Virus record (IMG/VR): IMGVR_UViG_3300024319_000005
Span: 35,223-99,222 of that record
Strand: one strand, 5' to 3'
DNA: 64,000 nt
DNA from: a virus
Shown: piece after piece, positions 25,020 to 31,121 of the stretch
Position numbering within the stretch: position 1 is the stretch's first letter
How the letters are laid out: each line of letters begins with the position of its first letter
Made by a program: the position numbers and the translations under genes
Notes under the pieces: model-generated
What the model saw: only the letters and a program-made list of their open reading frames with translations
What the model was told of the DNA's origin: nothing
Database searches by the model: none

Positions 25020-25190
25020 ATGATTATGATGCATTTGGATACTGTTATTAAACTAGACAGTTTACAAGACCTTTGGACTATTGACACTAATGCTCAGTTT
25101 GAGACTATGAGTGGTATAGATACTGAGGGTACTTACATAGTCTTTTATAAGATAGGTAAGCAATACTACAGTGTAAGACTAAACTCTTAA
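25020..25190 (+). CDS. Small early protein (56 aa)
   Basis: ATG at 25020 (further in-frame ATGs at 25026 and 25029) opens a 56-residue frame, MIMMHLDTVIKLDSLQDLW through YYSVRLNS, ending in TAA. It is compact, soluble and without a known motif. It is followed after two bases by the second copy of the conserved-loop hairpin, as the 107-aa gene is followed by the first, so gene plus hairpin looks like a repeated unit. Confidence 0.5.
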   Translation: MIMMHLDTVIKLDSLQDLWTIDTNAQFETMSGIDTEGTYIVFYKIGKQYYSVRLNS

Positions 25191-25192
25191 TA

Positions 25193-25231
25193 AGCTTGAC
25201 CTGAGTATGTCGCAAAAGACTCAATTTTTTT
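25193..25231 (+). ncRNA. Hairpin with conserved 12-base loop, copy B
   Basis: Flank AAGCTTGACCT as in copy A, then (T)GAGT (25203-25206), loop ATGTCGCAAAAG, ACTC(A) (25219-25222) and a T-rich run. The stem bases differ from copy A but still pair. Confidence 0.65.
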
Positions 25232-25254
25232 CTTAACCTTTAGAACATTACGTT

Positions 25255-25326
25255 ATGGAATACACAATAGAAGAACTCATTGCAGAGGTACAAGCTTTAA
25301 CTGATTACTTAACTTGGCTAGATTAG
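25255..25326 (+). CDS. Possible 23-residue peptide
   Basis: ATG at 25255 to TAG at 25324 encodes MEYTIEELIAEVQALTDYL-TWLD, an acidic amphipathic helix. Its stop codon lies inside a hairpin TGGCTA-GAT-TAGCCA. Too short to be sure it is translated. Confidence 0.3.
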   Translation: MEYTIEELIAEVQALTDYLTWLD

Positions 25327-25361
25327 CCAGGTTAAACAGTTGGTTAAATACCTTTAGAAAG

Positions 25362-25444
25362 AGTCATGATATCGTAGTTTTTGGTTAACATCTTAACCAG
25401 GAATCATGACATCGAAGTTTCCTGACTCCTGACTCCTGACTCCT
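25362..25444 (+). repeat. Motif copies 2 and 3 with a 7-base tandem repeat
   Basis: TCATGATATCGTAGTTT (25364-25380) and TCATGACATCGAAGTTT (25404-25420) repeat the motif seen at 24964. Between them is hairpin GGTTAA-CATC-TTAACC. The third copy sits in the loop of CAGGAA/TTCCTG. It runs into three TCCTGAC units (25420-25440). Confidence 0.6.
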
Positions 25445-25473
25445 TATTCTTTTACTTGCTAAATTATATAATT

Positions 25474-25653
25474 ATGTTACACCTAAAAATTGTATTCTTT
25501 TTCTATCTTATACTATCTATATGCTGCTTTACTACAATATTCGTAGGAGATTTACCTTATATAAGCCTTACCGCTACAATAGGACTAACCGTAGTCACTG
25601 TTACCGTAGGTCAATGCATCCAACGATGCAAACAACCTCCCCAATCTAATTAA
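25474..25653 (+). CDS. Small membrane protein (59 aa)
   Basis: From ATG 25474 the protein MLHLKIVFFFYLILSICCF continues into a second hydrophobic stretch (LTATIGLTVVTVTVG), so two short membrane segments are likely with a Cys-containing polar tail. A TTG at 25456 in the same frame is a less likely start. The last dozen codons are made by hairpin-motif copy 2, so the C-terminus may be under RNA/DNA-structure constraint instead of protein constraint. A membrane role such as exclusion is possible but unproven. Confidence 0.5.
   Translation: MLHLKIVFFFYLILSICCFTTIFVGDLPYISLTATIGLTVVTVTVGQCIQRCKQPPQSN
25615..25652 (+). repeat. Hairpin-plus-tail motif, copy 2
   Basis: TGCATC-CAAC-GATGCA hairpin followed by AACAACCTCCCCAATCTAATTA. 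The tail also pairs with downstream TGGGG. It overlaps the 3' end of the membrane peptide gene and lies ahead of the next small gene by about 160 bases. Confidence 0.65.
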
Positions 25654-25671
25654 TGGGGTTCGTCCTTGAAT

Positions 25672-25696
25672 AATTCTACTGGATTTACGTAGAATT
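25672..25696 (+). terminator. Intrinsic terminator
   Basis: AATTCTAC pairs with GTAGAATT around a 9-base loop, followed by TTTAATTTTT. It separates the first small-gene group from the next. Confidence 0.65.
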
Positions 25697-25811
25697 TTTA
25701 ATTTTTGTTGGTAAATAGGTTACGTTGGGATTAGTACCAACCATACCTTTTACCCTCTTTTTGACACTTACTTATAATCACATTCCTAATGAATAATTAA
25801 ATTCTTTTAAA

Positions 25812-25970
25812 ATGAAAGACTTTCTATCAATCCTATATTTAGTTATAGCTCTATCAATACTTCTTATTGGTTCTTTAACTATTATACTTATACTTTCAGA
25901 TTATCCAGAGATGATATTTGCTAGTATAGCTGTATATTTTACTTTCAACTATTTAGTAGACAAGGTCTAA
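25812..25970 (+). CDS. Small membrane protein (52 aa)
   Basis: ATG at 25812 to TAA at 25968 encodes a protein with one or two membrane helices (ILYLVIALSILLIGSLTIIL, then IFASIAVYFTFNYLV). No domain known. It is preceded by alternative hairpins (TTGGTA/TACCAA and GTTGG/CCAAC, about 25706-25741). Small membrane proteins in early regions often modify the host envelope, but no evidence here fixes the role. Confidence 0.5.
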   Translation: MKDFLSILYLVIALSILLIGSLTIILILSDYPEMIFASIAVYFTFNYLVDKV

Positions 25971-26020
25971 GTTCTAACCTAGTAATAGAACGTAATTATA
26001 ATATCAAAATATATTTTCAA

Positions 26021-26521
26021 ATGAAATACTTTATAACAATACTTACATTATTATCTATTACTAATTTCACTTATTCTCAAGACTATAGTTATGTAGATAA
26101 ACTATCTAACACTAACTATACTGAGTGGAATGGTCAAGTAGGACATACTAGTATAGAAAAACCTGTACGAGCTGTAATAGAATACCAAGGCAATTACAAT
26201 TTTATATTTAACTTAGTATTAAGTTTAGAAACTAAAGACAAAGGGTTTTTTACTTTACCTTTTAAAGCTACACATAGCACTGCTTTTGATGGCGAAAGTG
26301 GAACAGTTATCCTTAAATTAAAGGATTTTGGTAGTCCAGCTTTGTTTATAAAAATACAAATACCAAACAAGCATGGCTTTCAATGTATAGTACATTACTT
26401 ATACATTAAATCTTTTATAAATGATGTACCTCTTAGAATAGTAATAAAAGATCAAAAGATTATAGACATAATAGATACTCTTACTTCTTCAATAAATAAA
26501 CAAGAGTATTATGGTATATAA
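26021..26521 (+). CDS. Secreted or periplasmic early protein (166 aa)
   Basis: A clear signal peptide (MKYFITILTLLSITNFTYSQ, cleavage after about residue 19) is followed by a beta-rich domain without known family. The mature part has one Cys. An exported phage protein made early may act at the periplasm or outer membrane, for example in superinfection exclusion, but this is inference. It overlaps the following 52-aa gene by 11 bases. Confidence 0.65.
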   Translation: MKYFITILTLLSITNFTYSQDYSYVDKLSNTNYTEWNGQVGHTSIEKPVRAVIEYQGNYNFIFNLVLSLETKDKGFFTLPFKATHSTAFDGESGTVILKLKDFGSPALFIKIQIPNKHGFQCIVHYLYIKSFINDVPLRIVIKDQKIIDIIDTLTSSINKQEYYGI

Positions 26522-26669
26522 AGGATGGCAGATAGAAGAAGATGATTGGTTCAAAGACAATTATGTTGCTTGGGATTTAAATGATTGTGATAATCACAAT
26601 ATACTGCACAGTATTTCTCTAGAATCTATTAAAATAGAAATAGATGAGTACATTGACGATTATAATTAA
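26511..26669 (+). CDS. Small acidic protein (52 aa)
   Basis: ATG at 26511 lies inside the end of the secreted-protein gene, and TAA is at 26667. The sequence MVYKGWQIEEDDWFKDNYVA is acidic and aromatic, with no recognised domain. The overlap start suggests translational coupling. Confidence 0.5.
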   Translation: MVYKGWQIEEDDWFKDNYVAWDLNDCDNHNILHSISLESIKIEIDEYIDDYN

Positions 26670-26788
26670 TGCCTTGAAATAACAGGCGAGTTTGGCAACT
26701 ACTCTAAATAAGTTGCATTTACCTCAGTACAACATAGCTTAAGTAATCGTTAAGTAATATTGTTGTACTGGGTATTTTAAACAACAGT
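26670..26788 (+). ncRNA. Structured RNA leader upstream of the tRNA-like element
   Basis: No ORF. Helices: GCAACT/AGTTGC (about 26696-26715), and a long hairpin in which ACC-CAGTACAACA (26721-26734) pairs with TGTTGTACTG-GGT (26762-26774), with an inner CTTAA-GTAATCG-TTAAG helix. The 12-mer TTGCATTTACCT here recurs at 30220-30231. Confidence 0.6.
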
Positions 26789-26926
26789 ATAGCGTCTCTT
26801 TTATGAGTGAGGTTAGATAGATAGGTAAGGTAACTATGTTACGTGAGCATGGAGTAGGATTGCAATTAAGCAATAAACTGAAATACGCTTTACTTACTAA
26901 TGAGAGTTCGAGTCTCTTGCGCTATA
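26789..26926 (+). ncRNA. tRNA-like RNA with intact T arm and acceptor stem but oversized body
   Basis: The 3' part is textbook tRNA: GAGAG-TTCGAGT-CTCTT forms a T arm, followed by GCGCTAT that pairs with ATAGCGT at 26790-26796. The distance between the acceptor arms is about 136 bases instead of 75-90. Inside, GTAAG pairs with CTTAC just before the T arm and two further hairpins (GTAAC/GTTAC, ATTGC/GCAAT) can form, but I cannot place a normal D arm or anticodon loop. A T-rich run follows. It may be an insert-bearing tRNA, a tRNA remnant, or a tRNA-mimicking stable RNA. Confidence 0.5.
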
Positions 26927-26967
26927 TTTTTTTATTTCCTAACATCATTATTAAATTTATATAAAAA

Positions 26968-27342
26968 ATGAAACTTATTGACTATATCGTAATACTTTAC
27001 ATTATAATTTTTCTAACTTATGTACCATACAAATCTTACTGTATGTATTTAGATAATTTACCAACTAAGAGTTCTGTAGAATATTCATATACAGAACAAG
27101 CAAAAGTGTACATAGGAAAAGATAAATTAGAGCTTGAAGTTACATATTGTAACGACAATACTGAAATAAACTCTATGAAATCTGAAATAATAGGTGACTA
27201 CGTATTTGTAGGGTCATATGAAGATATGGAATCTATTATTAATTTATGTTTAGAGAACCAACCTATCGATAATACTGTTACATATCTTAGAGATTACTAT
27301 AAAAATATAGTAATAACATCATTAAATAACATTAAAATATAA
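26968..27342 (+). CDS. Membrane-anchored early protein (124 aa)
   Basis: An N-terminal hydrophobic segment (YIVILYIIIFLTYVPYKSYCMY, residues 6-27) can be a membrane anchor. The remainder is a soluble acidic domain with no recognised family. It is the first of a run of closely spaced genes to 29873. Confidence 0.55.
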   Translation: MKLIDYIVILYIIIFLTYVPYKSYCMYLDNLPTKSSVEYSYTEQAKVYIGKDKLELEVTYCNDNTEINSMKSEIIGDYVFVGSYEDMESIINLCLENQPIDNTVTYLRDYYKNIVITSLNNIKI

Positions 27343-27347
27343 CAAAA

Positions 27348-27896
27348 ATGAGTAAACTATTTAATTTTAAAGCAACAGTATGGGAAACAGTAGTTGTACC
27401 TGAACATTTAGAAGATAAAATTGCAACTTTAATTTCTAATGGTATTATACAATCTAGAGAAGAGCTAGAAAACTATCTAAAATCAGTAGGTGAAACTGCT
27501 GAGGTTTACTTTGAATCTTCATTTAATGATAGTCCGTTACCACCTTCATTTACACAAATGAGTGTAGCGCAAAATAGTGGTGACCCTACAATAGAAGTTC
27601 TTCACGATAATAAAATCATCTGGGATAATACTTTACCACTTACTACAGATAGTTATAAAATATGTATACTTACAAAAACAATTAAAGGATTGTCAGAAGA
27701 AAGTATATATGGTACTGAAGAGCAAGCACTAGAGTCAGCATACAAAGATGTAATGAATCCAGTGTATTTTAGAGCTCCTAATAGCAATGATACTCTATCA
27801 AATTACATAGATGAATACTACGAGTATGTATCTACAACGTTAGACAATCTAACTGATTACAATATATCTGTTAGATACTTAAACATTAACCTTTAA
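27348..27896 (+). CDS. Unknown protein (182 aa)
   Basis: Starts MSKLFNFKATVWETVVVPEHL, a pattern of beta strand then helix with a short basic N-terminus. No known domain, signal peptide or membrane segment. Five bases separate it from the preceding gene. Confidence 0.6.
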   Translation: MSKLFNFKATVWETVVVPEHLEDKIATLISNGIIQSREELENYLKSVGETAEVYFESSFNDSPLPPSFTQMSVAQNSGDPTIEVLHDNKIIWDNTLPLTTDSYKICILTKTIKGLSEESIYGTEEQALESAYKDVMNPVYFRAPNSNDTLSNYIDEYYEYVSTTLDNLTDYNISVRYLNINL

Positions 27897-27909
27897 AATT
27901 TATATACAA

Positions 27910-28170
27910 ATGGATAGAAATAATTTTCATACTAAGACTGACTTAACTTATGATTGGATAATAAAGTCAAAGATAGCTACTGAGCAAGAAATTAGATTAG
28001 TTACTTCTATAATAGGTTATAATTTAGATTCTTTAAATGATATTATATTTGCTAGAACAGCTTATAAAGATATGACACAACATCCAGCAGGAGAAATACA
28101 GTCTGTAACAGAAGATCAAATATCTTCTCTATCTGAACCTATTAATAACATAGAATTTATAGCATGGTAA
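27910..28170 (+). CDS. Small unknown protein (86 aa)
   Basis: Soluble, helical in the middle (EQEIRLVTSIIGYNLDSLND). No named family. It overlaps the kinase-like gene by 7 bases, so the two are translationally coupled. Confidence 0.55.
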   Translation: MDRNNFHTKTDLTYDWIIKSKIATEQEIRLVTSIIGYNLDSLNDIIFARTAYKDMTQHPAGEIQSVTEDQISSLSEPINNIEFIAW

Positions 28171-28769
28171 ATATAAAACACAATCTTATCGGAATCTCTG
28201 GCAAAATCAGCTCAGGAAAAGATTTAGCAGGTAAGATATTAAACGATCTTTCAGGAAATATTTTTGAAAACAAAAAATTTGCAGATAAACTTAAAGATAT
28301 AGTTTGCTTACTTATTGGATGTACTAGAGAGCAATTAGAAGATAGAGAGTTTAAAGAAAAAGAACTCGGTGAAGAGTGGAGGCAATATTTTAATGACGAT
28401 TATGATTTAGTTTATGAAAAAGAAAGCACATTTTCTTCATTATTAACACCTCGTAAACTTCTACAACTTTTAGGTACTGAATGTGGTAGACAAATTATCC
28501 ATCCTAACATTTGGGTAAATGCTTTGTTTGCTGATTATACTCCTTTAACATCTTGGCTAGTAACAGATGTTAGATTCCCTAACGAATGCCAAGCTATTAA
28601 AAATAGAGGTGGTATTGTTATAAAAATAAATAGAGACTTTGATGTAGTAGACAACCATTCATCGGAAACAGCTCTAGACAATTACAATGGATTTGATTTT
28701 GTTGTAGATAACAATGGAAGTATAGATGACCTTACTAATAACTTAATAAAAATAATTAACAATGATTAA
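28164..28769 (+). CDS. Deoxynucleoside monophosphate kinase-like P-loop protein (201 aa)
   Basis: A P-loop-like motif is present at residues 13-20 (GKISSGKD) after a beta strand (NLIGIS). Further down, RKLLQLLGTECGRQI and WLVTDVRFPNECQAI match the T4 gp1/dephospho-CoA-kinase-like dNMP kinase group, in which VTDVRFPNE is a hallmark. It would phosphorylate dNMPs for DNA synthesis, in step with the ribonucleotide reductase genes at 48.5-52.1 kb. Overlaps both neighbours by 7-8 bases. Confidence 0.8.
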   Translation: MVNIKHNLIGISGKISSGKDLAGKILNDLSGNIFENKKFADKLKDIVCLLIGCTREQLEDREFKEKELGEEWRQYFNDDYDLVYEKESTFSSLLTPRKLLQLLGTECGRQIIHPNIWVNALFADYTPLTSWLVTDVRFPNECQAIKNRGGIVIKINRDFDVVDNHSSETALDNYNGFDFVVDNNGSIDDLTNNLIKIINND

Positions 28770-29031
28770 TTTCAAAAAGTATGATGTAGAAAATCCACAA
28801 GTGTGGTCACAGTTCAAAAGATTTGCATTTGAAGCTAAAGAAAAAGGCTTTAATAATTACTCTGCAAAAGGTATATTTGAATTGATTAGATGGCATACAG
28901 GAGTAAAAGGTACAGGTAATTATAAGTTATGTAATAACTATACACCTGATTATGCTAGAAAGATGATGAGAGAACACCCTGAGTTTGAGGGTTTCTTTAG
29001 GGTTAAACAACTTAAAGCTAAAAGATCGTGA
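28762..29031 (+). CDS. Conserved small phage protein (89 aa)
   Basis: The order VWSQFKRFAFEAKEKGFNNYSAK, then FELIRWHTGV, then NNYTPDYARKMMREHPEF, is a pattern I recall from many phage proteins without assigned function. It is basic and all-helical and could bind nucleic acid. It overlaps the kinase gene by 8 bases and the radical-SAM gene by 4. Confidence 0.65.
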   Translation: MINFKKYDVENPQVWSQFKRFAFEAKEKGFNNYSAKGIFELIRWHTGVKGTGNYKLCNNYTPDYARKMMREHPEFEGFFRVKQLKAKRS

Positions 29032-29873
29032 AGATAGTACCTTGGGTTAACAAAACGATAACACCTAAACCAAACGGTAGGAGCAGTGATTTTATTTCTG
29101 CTTCCTACATTTGGGGATGTAACGGTGGTTGTAAAAACTATTGTTATGTCTATCGTAATCAGAAGCAAACAGTAAATGTTGCTACCAATTTAGATCAAAT
29201 TGAAGCGGCTGTTACCAAACTAGCAAATAAATTGCCTTTGCACAAGCCACCTAATCAAATATCACAGAATGGTTTGTATTATCTTGATATTGGGTGTAAT
29301 TCTGATGTAGCACTATACAGTAAAAGAATTGAATTAGAAAGAATACTTAAATTTTATGACAATAATTTAAAACTTAACACTACTTTTGCTACTAAATACT
29401 CTAAATTACTGACACTAGATGTAAATCATTTTAATAAAAAACCTAGAGTTCGTGTATCATTGATGCCTGAACGACTAGCTACTGTATTAGAAAGTGGTTG
29501 TACATCAGTACCTGAACGTATTACTGACATAAAAAGATTACAAAGTCTTGGTTGGGAAGTACAGATTAATTTTAGTCCAGTTGTATTATATAATAACTGG
29601 CAAAGAGACTACAATGAGTTGTTTAAGATTATAGCTAATCAAGATATAGATGTACCTTGTGAAGTTATTATGTTAACAGGATCTGTAGCACCAAATATTC
29701 CTGAGTTTGAGCATAATTACTTGTTAAGTAATGAATTTCAAGAAGAAAAAATAACAAAATATGGTTCTAAAGCTAAAAGATATAACTATCATATGAAAAA
29801 AGGAGCTATAGAAAACTTTAAAACTATTTATTCAAAGTATTGGGATGTAAAAAACATCAGATACATTTTTTAA
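29028..29873 (+). CDS. Radical-SAM protein related to spore photoproduct lyase (281 aa)
   Basis: The cluster motif WGCNGGCKNYCYVYR at residues 29-43 places cysteines at 31, 35 and 39. The rest follows the spore photoproduct lyase group: RVRVSLMPERLA, a later Arg-Ile helix (ERITDIKRLQSLGW), VQINFSPVVLYNNW and QRDYNEL. Such enzymes use a 4Fe-4S cluster and S-adenosylmethionine to make a 5'-deoxyadenosyl radical, and the lyase repairs thymine spore photoproduct. The Cys spacing is C-x3-C-x3-C instead of the usual C-x3-C-x2-C. DNA repair or base modification is plausible, but the substrate is unknown. Confidence 0.8.
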   Translation: MKIVPWVNKTITPKPNGRSSDFISASYIWGCNGGCKNYCYVYRNQKQTVNVATNLDQIEAAVTKLANKLPLHKPPNQISQNGLYYLDIGCNSDVALYSKRIELERILKFYDNNLKLNTTFATKYSKLLTLDVNHFNKKPRVRVSLMPERLATVLESGCTSVPERITDIKRLQSLGWEVQINFSPVVLYNNWQRDYNELFKIIANQDIDVPCEVIMLTGSVAPNIPEFEHNYLLSNEFQEEKITKYGSKAKRYNYHMKKGAIENFKTIYSKYWDVKNIRYIF

Positions 29874-29918
29874 TTTAAAAAATATTAATTAATCTTAAAC
29901 TTTAAAAATTACCACATT

Positions 29919-30125
29919 ATGAAAATATCTATATTGAAAGAATTAAATCAATATGTAAACGATTTGATAAAAGATAAAGTACTAACAAAAGAAAATTTTG
30001 ATGATTGGCATTATATCGCATTTAATCATTTAGATCCATTTGGAGCGGTTCAAATATGCAATAAGTACGAAATATACGGCAAAGAAGTTATTTCTTCGAT
30101 ACAAGACAATTTTCACAAATATTAA
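29919..30125 (+). CDS. Small unknown protein (68 aa)
   Basis: MKISILKELNQYVNDLI begins a helical, charged protein ending DNFHKY. No domain known. Followed by about 200 non-coding bases that hold hairpin-motif copy 3. Confidence 0.5.
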   Translation: MKISILKELNQYVNDLIKDKVLTKENFDDWHYIAFNHLDPFGAVQICNKYEIYGKEVISSIQDNFHKY

Positions 30126-30213
30126 AATATTAAAATGTCTTTACTTTAGCTATAGGCTAAACTGGGAGTCCATCATAAAGGTACAAAGAATTTTTGATAT
30201 AACCATTTGGAAC

Positions 30214-30276
30214 GTGGCTTTGCATTTACCTTGCATCATTGTACAGTTGATGCAAACCACACCCCCAATCTAATTA
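30214..30276 (+). repeat. Hairpin-plus-tail motif, copy 3, with an alternative fold
   Basis: TTGCATCA (30231-30238) pairs with TGATGCAA (30248-30255), then ACCACACCCCCAATCTAATTA. Alternatively GTGG-TTTGCAT (30214-30225) can pair with ATGCAAA-CCAC, excluding the first helix. It is about 55 bases before the next gene. A weak CTCT/AGAG hairpin with a T run follows near 30284-30310. Confidence 0.65.
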
Positions 30277-30330
30277 CAGGTTATCTCTGACCTTAAACAG
30301 AGTCGTTTTTAATTTAAATATTATATTATT

Positions 30331-30588
30331 ATGAATAATCGTACAAAAGAAGAGTTGTGGTCTTGTAAATCTAAAGACTCATTTAGAAAAATGGTAAGTA
30401 GATTAGAAAACAAATTTAGAAGTAGAAAAGACCTACTAGCTAGATTACATAATATTACAGATAATATCTATATGGTTAAGCAGCTTGGATATAATGTATG
30501 TGGTGTCTACTCTGAAAAAGAGTTAATCCAAAGATTACAAGGAGTAACAACTTCTTTTGATCTAAAAAGCCCTCTAACTGAGGCATAA
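30331..30588 (+). CDS. Small basic protein (85 aa)
   Basis: Helical, rich in Arg and Lys in the first half (RKMVSRLENKFRSRKDLLARL), no named domain. It lies just downstream of hairpin motif copy 3 and starts the block that leads to the polymerase. Confidence 0.55.
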   Translation: MNNRTKEELWSCKSKDSFRKMVSRLENKFRSRKDLLARLHNITDNIYMVKQLGYNVCGVYSEKELIQRLQGVTTSFDLKSPLTEA

Positions 30589-30625
30589 TATTAAAACCTT
30601 TTATTAATAATTAAAATTTTTACAA

Positions 30626-31042
30626 ATGTATTTAGAAATCGTAAACAAGGGAGAAATTAAAACTTCCGAAAAAATTAACAAAAATTACAGAACTGTCTCA
30701 GTAAGAGAAAATCAAATGTCTCAATTTACTAAGCCTGACGGAACACAAGGTATTGCTAAAGGAGTAGCAAAAACAGGTACAATAGTAGTTTGGGAAAATA
30801 GATGGGATGATGGATTCAATGACTTAGGTTATGATGAAACTGTTGGTTCTTATCTAATGGGTAGTGTAGTAAGACGTAAAGTATTACCTTATGCACTTCC
30901 TGATGGACAAGTAGTAAACTCATATAAGACTGTTGTTTTAGGTGATACTACTGACCCTTCTTTTGAGCTTAATATTGAACGTGCATTTAAACGTGCAAAT
31001 CATGAAATTATGGAAGAAACTGCTATGCCAGTAATGTCATAA
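30626..31042 (+). CDS. Unknown early protein followed by a strong terminator (138 aa)
   Basis: Beta-rich N-terminal two thirds (YLEIVNKGEIKTSEK, later TGTIVVWENRWDDGF) and a helical end (FKRANHEIMEETAMPVMS). It could be an OB-fold-like nucleic-acid protein, but I see no firm family. It ends at an intrinsic terminator, so it is probably expressed in excess over the polymerase gene that follows. Confidence 0.55.
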   Translation: MYLEIVNKGEIKTSEKINKNYRTVSVRENQMSQFTKPDGTQGIAKGVAKTGTIVVWENRWDDGFNDLGYDETVGSYLMGSVVRRKVLPYALPDGQVVNSYKTVVLGDTTDPSFELNIERAFKRANHEIMEETAMPVMS

Positions 31043-31062
31043 AATGTTTATAATGTAATTTA

Positions 31063-31104
31063 AATAGTTCTGCTGTATTAATTTATAGCAGAGCTATTAT
31101 TTTT
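31063..31104 (+). terminator. Intrinsic terminator before the polymerase gene
   Basis: AATAGTTCTGCT (31063-31074) pairs with AGCAGAGCTATT (31087-31098), one G-T pair, with up to three more inner pairs, then ATTTTTAA. Confidence 0.85.
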
Positions 31105-31121
31105 AACATAAAAACATTCTA

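Noticed and set aside
25420-25444. CRISPR array
   Set aside because: Three contiguous 7-base units without spacers.
26789-26926. A canonical tRNA or a group I intron in a tRNA
   Set aside because: The span is too long for a normal tRNA and the extra 50-60 bases are far too short for a group I intron. No credible anticodon loop found.
30040-30273. Plus-strand 77-codon frame covering motif copy 3
   Set aside because: It overlaps a real gene in another frame and is made of the hairpin repeat; no start signal.
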